A stretch of 64,000 nt of DNA, taken from the NCBI GenBank assembly GCA_009667805.1, contig CM019064.1:77312400-77376399 (forward strand). Reading direction: 5' to 3'. Shown one piece after another: positions 43,165 through 55,972 of this stretch (position 1 is its first letter; each line of letters starts with the position of its first letter). The notes under the pieces are model-generated. The model did no database searches and had not been told where the DNA came from. It was given only the letters and a program-made list of their open reading frames with translations. The position numbers and the translations under genes are program-made. Source of the DNA: Leptobrachium leishanense. Lineage: Eukaryota; Chordata; Amphibia; Anura; Megophryidae.

Positions 43165-44869
43165 CTTTTAGTTATTTACATTACAGTCAGAGAGATATAT
43201 AGAAAATGAGAATTACATGTGCGAGGGGGCATATTCTAATTCAGTCAGTAGAAGTCAGACACAAAGGTATATATTGTGCAAGTTTACCCTAGAGGCAATC
43301 GTATAGACTTCACTTTATAATGGAGGACACTGGAGAACTATTTGTGTGCAGTGTCATTCCAATTAAGGTGAGCTCTGATGGTGATTTCCAAAGAAATCCG
43401 CTGCAGAGGTGAAGCCGCAACAGGCTTGGAATGTCAAATGCGTTGGGAGCTCTGAGTGCAGTCATAAGCGTTACAGGGACACAACCACTTACATAAGTTA
43501 TAATACGCTTGCCATTTAAACTTTTCATCGCCAAATGCTGTCACCTATCTTGGCCCTGCATTGAATTACTATGTCATCATGTCCCTCGGAGACTCGTCTC
43601 TCTTGCTTCTGGGAGTCTCTGTGGTCATCCATGCACCCGTGTTCTGGGAGCTACAAGACCACCATTATAAAGTCAACGAGACTGCCCATGTGTACAAGAG
43701 ATGGCCTCCATATTTGCACATGAATGACACATTTACATTAATCCAACAGTTTACATCGGCTAGAATGACACCTGCATCACTCCTGCTCCTCTACTCTGTG
43801 TCAGTTTGGCGCCAAACTCACAAAGGCAACAATAAGATACATGTGTGTAACAGAAGGACATCCCAGCAATGGACACTTCCATTTGTCACTGTGGTGGGAG
43901 GTCCAGACAAATCTTCCTATAAGAACCCAGCTGACCAGCCCTTCATTGGTCAGCTATTCAATATTCTCTGTGCCCGTAATCAGCATTCCTGTACTCTCCT
44001 GAGATTTGAGCTCCATTATTACCTATCCTGTTCCAGTGTGGATTTCCACACCCTAACCTTGACTCGGCACTACTATGATTCCTACCTTTTGCGCCTGACC
44101 TGCTGATACTGATCTCTGGCTTGTAAGGATTCATCATTCTGTGCTCCCCTGATCCCCGGTCTGTTCCTGACCTTCAACTCCTGACTTCCCTGCAATGACC
44201 CTTGTCTTGTATTAATCAACTCTGAATTCCTATGTGTCCTCTTGACTGCATTCCTGTATGTGTCCTCTTGACCCTAGGCCTGTGTGTGAAACCCGCTGCC
44301 TTCACTGGTAACTTTGCTTGGACTATATATATTGCTCAGGTTCCTGCACATCACCCCAGCTCCATTTCCTGTTCAGTAATGACCATTTGGTTCTGTACCC
44401 AACATCCAAACGCCTATTCCCCATCATCCTTGACAGCTCATCACCATAATGCTTAAAAATGATAAAATCATTAAACTGTGTAAACCATCCTCATAACTCT
44501 AAACAAAGATCACCTCCATAAGATGCAGCAGATGTTGATTTTAATACAGTGGGGAAAGATGGATCAATCATCTTCTAAGGTCCAATGCATGAAGATAAAC
44601 AACTAACCAATGGTGAGTCTCCTGAAGTTATTTATTTATGGTACAAGAAAAGTGGAAATGGATTAATTTGCTTTTGTTACTGTGTTATTATGCTGAAGAA
44701 GGTCTCTGTTAGTTCAATACTTCTGAAAAAGTTGGATTTGTGCCTTAGGGGTAACATACTGCTATCTGAACTATTTTATGTTTCTATTATGATGAATAAA
44801 ACTTCTGTATAAGCAAACTATCTCATGTTTCACTTTCTTATGATTAGGATCACACCCATGCTTCCATAG
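43165..44869. other. Intergenic with an unrecognised 181-codon ORF
   Basis: The plus-strand ORF 43561-44106 (starting MNYYVIMSLGD) has no motif or codon pattern I recognise. 44100-44460 is rich in CCTGACC-like pyrimidine sequence, which reminds me of retroelement leaders. I cannot support a gene. Confidence 0.4.
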
Positions 44870-44877
44870 GTGTAGAG

Positions 44878-45061
44878 CAGTGGTTCCCAACCGCGGTCCT
44901 CGGGTTACCCTAACAGGCCAGGTTTTGCAGATCACCTTGGAGAAATGCAGACTGAATCCTGCAATCACTGAGCAGCAAATCATATAACCTGTGCTTTGCT
45001 TCAGATATCTGGAAAACCTGGCCTGTTGGGAGTACTTGAGGACCGCAGTTGGGAACCACTG
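44878..45061. mobile_element. Short hAT MITE, family K copy 2
   Basis: 184 bp; ends CAGTGGTTCCCAACCGCGGT and complement of CAGTGGTTCCCAACTGCGGT. The 8 bp flanks GTGTAGAG (44870-44877) and GTGTAGCG (45062-45069) match at 7 of 8. Related to 20744-20925. Confidence 0.92.
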
Positions 45062-45069
45062 GTGTAGCG

Positions 45070-47330
45070 TACTAAATACATACCTTGCTACTGTAGAAGA
45101 GTGAGCAACATGTTCTTCTAGATGTCTGAAAGCGCTATTAAGTAAATATTGCTGTAGAAATCAATCACTACTCTACCCACACACACATTAGTGCCCTAGA
45201 ATAAACAATAATTACCTTCGAACATGGTGTGACTTTGCCTCCTGGAGGAATTGGCTTTTAATAGGTTTGTTATTATAACTGATGATATCCAGGTAGCGCT
45301 TATTTCTTCAATTTTTCCATTTTCTTTAACGTGACATATGACTGACTGTGACCTTGGAAGTAAGGGGTAAATGCATTCATTTATGAGATATCTTTAGCAT
45401 TTGTTCGACCCTATCCACATGACAGAGAAAAACAGGCTCAAAGCGATTACCCAGACCAGCTGCTTGGAAGACTTTCTATTTTTTACTGATGATGGCAATT
45501 ATAAGTTCTGGATATTGTAAACTCACTGTACCACAAAACATAAAGCATACCTTAGGATGATGTCATGTCTAGACATGAGATTCAGGTAGAACATTACTTG
45601 TTTAGAAGATAGATACAACTGTAGAAAACGAATGCTCCAGCGCTGGTGTTTTTAGACAAAACTCAACATTTTGTTTAACAACTTAATAAAAGAAAACAAA
45701 TCTGTATTTTGGCTTGCAAGTGAGATTGTTTCAATGTGTCAACAGATGATACTTTATATGGTTTTATTTTTAACCATTTTTAACCAAAAGCAAATTCAAC
45801 AAGGACAGTGCTTCTCAGAGTGGGGATTCTTGTTAACCCCATCACTACCAAGGGATTTTCCATAAAACTACTGTCAGTACCCAGTGTATTTTTGGCAAAT
45901 CATTCTTCATGAATTATACAGTAATAAATATTTGGGAATTTTATATATATTTGGGAAACTCACAAACTAAGTGGTACAAAACAATAGAATTTTGTGATAA
46001 AAGGACATTTTACGACATGAAGAAGACCTCCATCAACATAGGATTTAATGCAGTAAAAGTAGTCCTTCCTGTACTCACACGGATAATAGGACTGTCCACT
46101 CATGTATATGGAGCTTCGTATAAAGTGATGAAGAATGTCTTCGCAGGCAAATGTCCACAGAAGTAAAATAGAACTGATTCTGATAGTAAAACCACCAGTA
46201 TGCTCAATGCTTTACAACGTTTTCTGCGAAAGAAAAAAATATTTAATATTATTTAAAAAAAAAATTCGTTTATAGAGAAAGTTGATACCTTTCTCTATAA
46301 AACTAAAAATAAGAAATTGTTATAGAAAAAATAAAATTTATCGCTTTTTTTTTCTCGTTTTACAGAGAAAGGCGTCCTCCCTATCTACATATGTCTCCTT
46401 GCAGCCTATGCCTACCCATCATTTTGCGTCATAATGCCCCCTCATTCATTATCTACCCCTGTGCCTCCCTGCAACCTATTCCATTGCTTTCCCATCTCTT
46501 TGTCACACTGCCCCCTCCCTACACAGCTCAGTTATGTTCTCGCATTCAGTGTTTTCTTTTTCTGCCGAGGTAGTTTCACATTTTAAAACTATCATTTTCG
46601 GAGATTGCATTCATTATTTATATCCCACATTTAGCATGGTACTTCCCATTTAAAAGTAGAGTCTGTGGATTTCTCTCTCCTGACCTAAACGCACGTGCTT
46701 CACTTACCAACTCTCAGCAAGTTCAGAAGTCAGTGCAGAAACATATCTGGTTAGTAACGTGCATTTTAGGCCAGGAGGCAAAAGACCGTGAGTGGAATCT
46801 TTCTTTTAAACAGGAATAGCTCCCTAAAGCTAGGATGTAATGGAAAAAATCATGCTAAATTGATCCAGCTAAAGTTTGATAACCACATGGATCATGCAGT
46901 ATTGCTAATCAAGCCCTCATATCTCAAAGATAATCAATGTATGAGAACCCAATACTACTTTATAAACCATTCTGTAAAATCCAGGAAATTTGGAGCTCTC
47001 ATACATTAATAAACAGCAAGACAACTGACTTTAACAGGGTTTGATTAGCAATACTAAATGAATTGTGTATTCAAGGGGCCTTGCAAATGCTAGGAGTGGC
47101 CCTGACTGAGATGTATAATCTGCAACATGGAGCTGGATCGCGGCAGGTTCTGCAGGTTATCATGACCTAGCAGATTGAGCAGCCAGCTCTCCAGATGCTC
47201 ATCCTTGGCTTTTCCCTTTGCTTCCTCCGTGCATCTTGATCCCACTCATAGAGAATCCATTTTTCAAAATGTTAAAATATATGTAATATATTTTTTTTGC
47301 CCCGAAACATATATTAAAAAAGGATTTCCC
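45070..47330. other. Intergenic; partial family G end at 45832
   Basis: No gene recognised. 45832-45960 starts TTAACCCCATCACTACCAAG and resembles family G (ATACAGTAATAAATATTTGG block). The remainder has only short, unconvincing ORFs. Confidence 0.45.
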
Positions 47331-48200
47331 TGCGGGGGCGTGGCCGAGTGTCATCTAAAATGACTGCTTAGACTCCGAGCTCCGCACCATCCACCCTGCA
47401 AAACACAATTTACTCCCTCCCTGGGACTCCTATACTTACCCGCTGGGTTCCCTACATTGCCGGACCATGGCAGAAGCTGCCAAATCAACTAGTAAGGCGA
47501 AAACGAGGGAAGCCGATGTCGCTCAGTTGTTCACTGCCTGGCAGACCCCGGCTGTCCAAGATGGCAGCCGACTGGAATTGCAGCCTAGTTCAACGGATCA
47601 CTGATGTGGAAGGTCTGGAAGATGCAGCACCGCATTTGGACTCCACGTAGGCCTCCACAATCCTTGGCAGTATGGCTGACCTGAAGGTATTTTTGGGTGG
47701 GGAAATGGAGTGGAATACGAAGGCCTTACAGGCTGATATTCAGGCCCTGGGTCATCGTACTGCGGACTTAGAACACCGTACAGACGAAATCTCAGGAGAC
47801 GATAATCTCCTGGTGAATCAATTTAATGCTATGTCCCACAGGATTGAGGATCTGGAATCCCAGTTGGACAATTTTAGCGAACAGATCCCGCAGGAATAAT
47901 CTTAGGATTCGGAGGCTGCCTGAGGTTGCTGAGGAGGACCCACTCGGTGAATTCATTGTTACAATGCTATGCCCTATAGCCACGGAACTCCCTGATCATG
48001 CCTGGGAATTGGACAGGGCACACAGGGCCTTGCAAGTCTGCGGTTCTGCAGACAACTACCTTCGTGAAATTATTGTACGATTTCTCCACTTCTCTACCAA
48101 GGAGTTAATTCTTCACAAGAACCGTACTATCCTGGTGCTATATGACAGAGAACCCCTGCAATAGTTTCAGGACATTTCTCCCAAAACCCTCTGACTCCCT
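47331..48200 (+). mobile_element. L1/Tx1-type LINE, 5' fragment
   Basis: Starts near TGCGGGGGCGTGGCCGAG, like the LINE at 10883. It contains an untranslated leader, then ORF1 remnants, and stops after ORF1. LINE copies usually lose their 5' end, so a 5'-only fragment implies a later deletion. Confidence 0.8.
47672..48164 (+). pseudogene. L1/Tx1 ORF1 remnant
   Basis: 47672-47899 encodes a heptad-rich coiled coil (ADLEHRTDEIS, RIEDLESQLDNF) ending in TAA at 47897. An overlapping frame from about 47890 continues with NLRIRRLPEVAEEDPL, ELDRAHRALQV and REIIVRFLHFSTKELIL, the ordered blocks of the ORF1 RNA-binding domain, to TAG at 48162. One frameshift separates the two parts. The upstream ATG at 47467 (MAEAAKS) may be the original start. 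Not functional. Confidence 0.85.
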
Positions 48201-48745
48201 GACCCTCTGACAGTGAGAGCAATTTTTTTAAATCTGATCTGATCTTAAATGAGTCATTCCAAATATATTTGGATTGATTCGGTTACATTCATTTCGAAGT
48301 GATCAGTTCGGTGATTGGACCAATTGGTATTTCTGATGCTCATGATATTCCCGATTTGCCTAATTTCAGCTGAATTGGAATTCAGAGGAAACAAAATGAC
48401 ACATCTCTACTTGTGTATGTTTCTCCAGTCCTTGCACCCAAGTCCCATGATTCTGTTATACATGTCAGTTTGTTATAACACAGCAACCATGATGTGCCCA
48501 CTTTTATTCCCTCCATTCTTATCACTTTACATGTCTCTTCTTGCCTGCTGCATTTATTCAGATTACCACCGCTACTATCCTGCCATATCTTCCAGTTTCG
48601 CAGATCCTGATCTGTTAGGCTTTCCTTACAGTTGTCTGGCTTCTGGTACACTGAAATACAGTAAAAATCAAAAAAGGTTGTGTAGTCTCTCCTTCACTGC
48701 AGCCAATCCAAAGGACCACCTCAAGTCTCTTGTTTACAGATATAC

Positions 48746-49349
48746 CGACTAAAAATTAGGACGGCGCATCTGTGGTGTCATATTCACTGGGGGTACAAAC
48801 AGCAGAAATTCCAATTGGAAACCCCCGTCACCTTCATATCCACTTTCAATCTGACAAAATGGGGAACAGTATATTGTGTAGTATTTTAAAACAAATAAAA
48901 ATTTATAAAAAATTCAAAAAACAAACTCACGCTTTGAATAGCACATAAAAGATGTGCTCCTGAGAAAGTGAGTTACTCCCGAAACGCGTCGAGCGGCTGT
49001 GCAGAGGGTTACAAGTTCGGACCAAGAGACTGTTTTTTCGGATCTACCCAGGTGGCTTACATCGACCGGAGGACGGTTTGTGGACCATTTGGGGATTGTG
49101 ATCGGGAGGTCTGGGTCACTGTGACCAATGCTTATGTGCACATCATTTATGTGCTATTCAAAGTGTGAGTTTGTTTTTTGGATTTTAATAAATTTTTATT
49201 TGTTTTAAAATACTGCACAATATACTGTTCCCCATTTTTTCAGATTGAAAGTGGATATGAAGGTGACGGGGGTTTCCAATTGGAGTTTCTTCTCTTTGTA
49301 CCCCCCAGTGAATATGACACCACAGATGCGCCGTCCTAATTTTTAGTCG
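48746..49349. mobile_element. Fold-back element with 214 bp arms and hammerhead-like core
   Basis: The left arm 48746-48959 and right arm 49136-49349 are inverted copies of equal length (outer ends CGACTAAAAATTAGGACGGC and complement). Flanks AGATATAC and TTATATAC match at 6 of 8, a possible hAT-like duplication. The 176 bp spacer begins with a hammerhead-like motif at the very end of the left arm. No coding capacity. Confidence 0.85.
48954..48997 (+). ncRNA. Hammerhead ribozyme-like motif, altered core
   Basis: Reads GTGCTC-CTGAGAA...CTCCC-GAAA-CGCGTC-GAGC. Helix I (GCTC with GAGC) is intact, GAAA and the GTC cleavage triplet are present, but CTGANGA is altered and stem II is weak (GAG/CTC). 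Probably a decayed ribozyme; activity is doubtful. Confidence 0.45.
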
Positions 49350-49357
49350 TTATATAC

Positions 49358-50574
49358 TGAAATACAGCACTGAACCTGGCCAGGTACTGCTTTGATAGCC
49401 ATTACTTGTTTACTTGGCTTTCATACCTACACTTTTTTTACTCATTTTTTTTAAAGGTTGGGTTTTAATGTAAAATGCTATTTTGCACTGCACATTAATA
49501 TGTTAATGCAGTAAGCTAAAAAGCATAATTTCAGCGATTTGTCTGGTAGAACTCACATCTAGCAGTCCACTAAGCACTAAATAAAAACTCACATCTGTAA
49601 TTTTCATCATTATTTTGTGATATAGGAACACATCAGCAGGTTATCCTCTACTGTCCTGTTATGCTGGCTAATCTACCGTTACATCATCTTGGATTTCTGG
49701 CTTATTAAAGTGTAACTGAGCAGCCGAGCCACCAGGGGAAAGTTGCAAAGAACATAAATTCATTGAATTATGGCTGAGAGAAACTTTGCATGAGACCTTA
49801 ATCTCATTTCAAACCGTCTGGTTCTGACACCTCATTTATTTCAAATAATCTGTACAACCAACCATTTGTTTAACCGTTCTGTCATGAGGACCGGTGAGCC
49901 GCTCGTGTACAACAGTCTACAAGGAGCCATGTTTATCTATTTACTACACACAAACAAAATATTACACCCAAAAATAAAACCGTGGCAAGGTTTAGTAAAC
50001 TTTACATTCAAGGCCTCTCTAAAAAACATCTGTTATTGGCTGTATATGTCCAATATGAAGCAATGGTCGCAACTATGATATGTGGAAGATTTTACAGCAT
50101 AAAGAATCAGAATGTCGGCATTCTAAAACGGAATATTATGAGATAATAAATAAATAATAGATCCATTTTTGTTATAAATGTCAATACTAAGCACAGATAC
50201 CCATAAAAGCACATCATCATTGCTTGTGTTTTTTTCATGGTTATGTTTATGTCTTAGAATTCCATACAGAACTTGTATATGAGGCAGGAACAGTTATACA
50301 AATATGTGCATTGTGCATTTAAAATTGATCTTTTTGTATATATATATTCTTTTATATATTTGTGGTTTTGTTGTGATTCTTACTGAAATTTAGTTTGGTT
50401 TCCTAATTTTTACAATATACAACACAGGTCTGTACAAAGCAGTAGATATCTGGATTCGGTAAAAGCTATTAGTATAGGTTTTTATGAAATGTTGTAGAAT
50501 GCATTTTGTTAAATTATACCATATTTTTGCTCCAGAGCTTATTTTTCACCAATAGATTTTTCCACTCTCTGGGC
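49358..50574. other. Intergenic, nothing recognised
   Basis: AT-rich, only short ORFs. Confidence 0.5.
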
Positions 50575-51020
50575 ACTATTCCCTAGCGAACGCTAATGGT
50601 AGCGTTCAGGTAAGTAAGTGTTAATGTTAGGATAAGTGACTTTAACACATGACCCCATATTACCTTCCTAATGCTAATTAGATAAAAAAAAATCAGCACA
50701 TCGGTGCTTGTGCAATCTTACTCTACTTTGTGCACCCTATACTTAACATGTTGAGCACAATCAGTAATTAGAGGTAGGATAAGTAAGGTATTACAAGGTC
50801 CTAACACTAATTACTGCACCGATGGTATATCCGATTTTTTTTTTTTTTTTTTTACCAGCACCTGGAAGGTGGTGCTAACTGATTCCACTATTGCAGAATC
50901 AGGTGGAACCAGCTACCCCCCTCAATAAATCAGTTACTCACCACCCATCCCACGGCGAGAATGGTGGCCCGACCCACTGCTTCTGGCTAACAGGAGCAGA
51001 GTGAGACTGGGTACAAAAAG
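50575..51020. repeat. Dispersed repeat, family D
   Basis: Matches 63300-63715 in the same order: TTCCCTAG.GAACGCTAA, GTGACTTTAACACATG, TTGTGCACCCTATACTTAAC, GATAAGTAAGGTATTACAA, and CGAGAATGGTGGCCCGA. Non-coding, unnamed family. Confidence 0.75.
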
Positions 51021-51181
51021 AGTCCTATGGACTCCATGGAGGTGATACTCTGGGCGGTGCGGAAGCGCTACCGCAAGTATCCCGGAGAGTAGCTCTGTGT
51101 TCCATGGTGCTAAAATGGGGATGCTATGGGGAAACCTGCAGGTGGATAACAAACTTACAATATTGAATTTCCATTTATTAA

Positions 51182-52642
51182 CCCTTTCATAATAAAAAAA
51201 TATAGATACAATGAAATATTTGCATGTATTACCCAAATTGCGTAACAAAAAAAATGTTCTTTCCTTCGGGAGAAACTTAATTCTTTGTGAGATCTCACTC
51301 CTGTCACCCGGTATAACTGAAAAGAGCCTATAAGGACCAGTCCCTACCTTCCTTATAACAAAAAGTTCAACAAAGATTACTACTGCATTACAACAGCCAG
51401 GGAGAGGGCAGAATACAGAGAGAGCTCTGGGTCCATCACAACTGTACAAGGGTAAGATTCAGTCAGTAGTTATAATTACTGAAAATCCCTGTACAGTAAT
51501 GACATAAAGTGTTACTGTAATTTCCGTACACACACCGCAGTATGCCACATAGGTTATTTTATGTTCTATTGGTATTTTTGGAAGCTTCTTTGCCAATAAT
51601 CTCAGAATGAACACTACAAATCATTATAAACAGGATATCTGACCATTTTTATTTATCTTTATTGCATTTACTGTACAAAGGCCATTTCTTCCTGTATGCT
51701 GAGAATGCAGACCTTGTTTGAAATTTTGCAAAATAAGGACACCATCTAGAGTTTAGAACCTTTTATCCCAGCTGTAACAGCAACTGGGGTATACTGGTCT
51801 CCAGCTTGTGGACCAGACCCAAAGCTGCTACAGCGTCTGTCCCTTCTCTTCAGCCAAGCTGATCCGCTGCAGCTTCTCTTCTCACAACCCTCAGCCAGAA
51901 CTTGAGGGAGTGCAATAGATTTATATGTACCTCTCCCCAAAACACCAGACACATGCTTAATGCAGGGGAAATGAATGGATATCTTTAATGAAAATGAGAG
52001 CGGTTTTATGGACAGCAGAGAGGGGGGATGTAACATGACACAATCAACCAAATACATTATCTACACGAGGGGAAGTTGAATTCCTAGAGGAGACACTGAA
52101 ACCTAATTAGTTACACAATAGACGGGATTAACAAACACAGAGCATCAGATTAATCTAGGAACATACATATAGAGATACAATGTAGACATATTGTTCTCTA
52201 ACACAAACTATCTCCTAAAATACAGTTTCAAGATAAATGTATTTGTAACTCATTAACCGTTAGGCAACCCTTATGCTCATTGTCCTTGAGAACTGGCTTT
52301 TCTAAATTGGTCCACAATCTCTTGGCAGGAGGCCAGCCTCCACACCTCTCCAACAGAGGACACAGAGAGCATGCAAAGTGTGGGGAAGGGTGCCAAGGAG
52401 GTTGAGGGCACAAAGGTAGAGGGAGTTTCGGTTACACCAGCAATGTGTCTATGAACAATAAACTAAATCACGAGAAAGAGAAATAGAAAATTTAGATTAT
52501 TTTCATCTATTGTCTAGCTCAGAATAACAATTTTATGTAATAATTTAACTGTTAACTCAATTTAACTGTTAACAATGAATCCCATGTTTGGAATAAATAT
52601 TATTTATAATTTTTTCAACAAAAGGTCTTGGTAGTGAAAGGG
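51182..52642. mobile_element. TTAA-flanked element, family E copy 1, with solo LTR inside
   Basis: TTAA at 51178-51181 and 52643-52646; ends CCCTTTCATAAT and complement of CCCTTTCACTACC. Blocks at 51350-51530 match 55240-55430, and blocks at 51740-51765 and 52450-52640 match 57210-57478. The 664 bp LTR at 51773 explains the extra length. Confidence 0.7.
51773..52436. mobile_element. Solo LTR with 5 bp target duplication
   Basis: 664 bp from TGTAACAGCAAC to CGGTTACA (TG...CA ends), flanked by exact CCAGC copies at 51768-51772 and 52437-52441. The family E copy at 57240 lacks this insert. No internal retroviral or gag-pol sequence is present, so this is a solo LTR left by recombination. The parent (Gypsy or ERV type) cannot be told. 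Confidence 0.85.
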
Positions 52643-52646
52643 TTAA

Positions 52647-53744
52647 TTCATGATTCTTTTTCAGCTAAATAATGTAAATTGCTAGAATTTTTTATAAAGG
52701 TATGTTTTATCTTTGTTAACATGTAGTATAAGTGCGATTAACATATAAATATGATATGATAATAATACTAACAACAGATTTTCTGCTGCACAACCTTGAT
52801 CGACTTTTAAAGCTATAGTTTTGCACTGCACCAAAATGCAAAACGAAGTACATGGTATATAAAAAAAGTAAAAGTATAAAAATATATCAAAAGCACTTTA
52901 GGTTATTTATTTATCAGGATAGGTTTAGAAATTATTAATAGTTAGGATCACTCCTAAATGAAATGTCAGTCCGAGGCCAAAGGATAGAGAAGGACAAGAT
53001 TAATCCCTACTGCTATCTCCAGAGAAAAGATCATTTTACAAAATACGGAGATGAAGACATAATTTTGAAAGACTCCTTTGTGTAAGAACATGGTTTGCTG
53101 ATGAGATAATGTTTATCATCGGTAGGTATATTAGGAATATATAACATTTCCCTCCCTTTTCATTACTTGCATCTGAGTGGATGTGCCTTTTATGAGCTGT
53201 TTTTGCAATATTGGCAAATGACCGCATCCCCATCCAATCTGATTATTAAATATGTGCTACATATGCATTTCATTTTAATTCTTGATGATGGTTTTGATTG
53301 ATTATTTTGAAACCCTTTTCCAACCAATTTAACTATTGTTTGGCAGCATGTCATTGACAGAAATCATTGATTCCATATGTATATGTATACATGTGATCCG
53401 TAATCCATGTGAAATCCATGTGAAATGAACATTGTGCCTGAAATCGGCCATAATATATAAATAGGATTTATTGGAGGAAATGCAAATTTAAATTATTATG
53501 ATAATCTCTCTGTTTATCAAACATTATCATTATAAATTCAAACCAGTAAAATAGAATATTTTAAGTAGAAATGGATTTATACAAGCTGAAACTACATCAC
53601 GTTTAATTTCAATGTTCCTAATTGCTGGTACCACCATTACGTACGATAGCAGGATATAGCAGGGTTGTAAGTACACAAGTAATAATTATCATGTTTTTGA
53701 AAGAATCCGATATTGAAGTATTCTAAAAACCATTGACATGAGAG
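52647..53744. other. Intergenic, nothing recognised
   Basis: AT-rich, no supported gene. Confidence 0.5.
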
Positions 53745-54355
53745 ATTCCTTTTATCACTACACACAGACACTGCCTACCTACACTGCCGGTCTTTAGAAT
53801 AGCCAGATAGCTAAACATCGGACAGACACACAGCATAAACGAAGTCGGACTAAGCCGAAGTTTGGATCCAGAGCGAAATATCAGACAAAGTCACATGTCA
53901 GAACCAGAGTGGGTTGTCAGACAGAGCCAGGAGTCAGAACAAATACGTATAGTCATACAGAGCCAGAGGTAAGAACCAGAGTGAGTTGTCAGAAAGAGCC
54001 AGGAGTCAGAACCAGAATGAATAGTCATACAGAGGCAGGGGTCAGAACCAGAATGAATAGTCGTACAGAGGCAGGGGTCAGAACCAGAATGAATAGTCGT
54101 ACAGAGCCAGGGTTCAATACACAGAAAAAAATAAGCAAGAATCGTAATAACTGGAATAAGCAACGACAGGGCAGTAAGCATTTGTCACTGCTTTGTTTTT
54201 AAATCCGGCGGGTGTTGAGCAATTACGCTGTGCCCCGCCCACATGCCTGACCTGTGACCACGATTGCCAGCTACTTTACTCGGCAGCCAGCCAGCGAGCA
54301 GCGAGGATGGCACTATCGGCCATAGGGTCCTAGGATGGGGAGCCATGACACATTA
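53745..54355. repeat. LTR-like repeat with a 36 bp minisatellite
   Basis: 53770-53830 matches 63790-63840 in inverted orientation (ACCTACACTGCC.GTCTTT, AATAGCCAGATA). 53895-54115 is a tandem array of about six 36 bp units (GTCAGAACCAGAATGAATAG). The right part ends GGGGAGCCATGACA, which in reverse gives a TGTCATGGC-type LTR start. A solo LTR is possible but a target duplication is not clear. The 97-codon ORF is an array artefact. Confidence 0.5.
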
Positions 54356-55139
54356 ATTGCTTGCTTGATTCTAACTGACTGTAAAGCAGTGCTAAGAGCT
54401 TTCAGTCATCTTTTGCTCAGGTGAGTTGTCCATGTGAGTTAAAACAATATCCGAGATCAAAATCATCCATTTTCAAAAACCAGCCTTTGTTAAGAAAGTT
54501 AGCGAGAAATCTTCATAGAAGTCTATGTTGATAATTAATTGAGGATGGCATGTCATTGTGAGATTGTGACACCAGAAAACATATCAGTGATATTGGCTTG
54601 GTTGTTCCGACCAATCAGTTCACTTTGAATTAAATGGCATAAATCAAACCTAATTTACAATCAGCCATGATTAAATGGTCATTCAAGTGTAGTGTACAGC
54701 AGAAACATCATGCATTAACCAAGCTTGCCTAATCTCTGCACCGTAGTTCCAAGAGTTATTTACAAGCAAGTGCTTAGTAAATTGTTAAATGCTTTTTAAC
54801 AGCAAGTCAATTATTTTCAAACTGTGACTGAAAGCAAGTCATTTTAAATAAATAACCTTCCAGCTCACTTGGAATTAATCAGTAGCTCACTTGCCCACTT
54901 TTACTCTAGGTGGCAAATGTAATGGAGATTTCCATGTTAGTTACAAAGTTGGTGCTATTCAATCACCATTGTGCAAACATTTTACATTTATCATAGTGAA
55001 GTTAGTTTTAATATTTTGATAGCAGTACTCTTCTTAAAACGTTTTATTGATATCCATTTGACTTTCCATTAGCTTTTGCTGTATCACTACCAAATGTGTT
55101 ACAACATTTTGCGTCAAAAACCAAAAATGAATCTCTAAA
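54356..55139. other. Intergenic, nothing recognised
   Basis: AT-rich, no supported gene. Confidence 0.45.
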
Positions 55140-55931
55140 ACCCATATTTACATACCTTTTTAGTGCAAGATTGGCATTCTCCTCTGGGGAGAAGCAATAT
55201 TCTCTCTGAGTTCTCAGTCCTGTCACCTTTTATTACTGTAAAGAAGCTAAAAGGAGCAGTACCTACCATCATTGTAACAAAACGTTCAACAAACTTCACT
55301 GTTGCATTACAAATGTATGGGAGAGCTCTGGGGTCACTGACTACTGTACAGAGATAAGATTCTGGTGGTTAAAATTGATTAAATTCCCAGTATTGTACGG
55401 GTACAAGGTGTTACTCTAATTTCCATATATAGGCATTATGTCACAAATAGAAATTATTTTAATATTAGAATATCAACTACAACAGTATAGTGTAATGCAA
55501 CTCAAAAATATAAAAAAGAGAAACAATTGTATGTCAATTGATGGTCACAGGAGAATCAGGGGTTAATCCTCAAAAACGTAAATGTGCTGGTCCACCTGAC
55601 ACTCAGGTGGGCCACTATTTCTACCTGAGAACAAATAAAGAAAAGTAAAACATAACTTTTAATTGTGACTCGGTGGTAATTAAAACTGGTTATGATCATG
55701 ATCCACAAACAACAAAATAACACATCACATGCTAAAAACATGACACTGTATACATCCCATCAAGTAGTTCACTTGTGCAAACCCTAATAATTAAATCGTT
55801 AGTATACCATTTAAAGTTTAAGGCATTATTTAAACAGTAATCAGGTTTATATGTAAAGTACAAGGAGAGAGAAACCAGTGGGCAAAAAGAGACTGAGAGA
55901 ATAAATCAACCCAATTAGCAATCACAAAAGG

Positions 55932-55935
<4 letters not shown>

Positions 55936-55967
<32 letters not shown>
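55936..55967. repeat. (TA)n microsatellite
   Basis: About 16 TA units directly left of the fold-back element. Confidence 0.9.

Positions 55968-55968
<1 letters not shown>

Positions 55969-55972
<4 letters not shown>

Noticed and set aside
43405..43445. Hammerhead-like patch (GGTGAAGCC...AAATGCGTTGGG)
   Set aside because: CTGANGA is absent and the distance between stem II and the GAAA-like part is wrong; only the flavour of the motif remains.
43561..44106. 181-codon plus-strand ORF
   Set aside because: No recognisable motif, biased composition or splice context; length alone in this DNA is not enough.
53909..54202. 97-codon ORF with RTRMNSRTEAGV repeats
   Set aside because: Product of the 36 bp tandem array, with no start context or domain.
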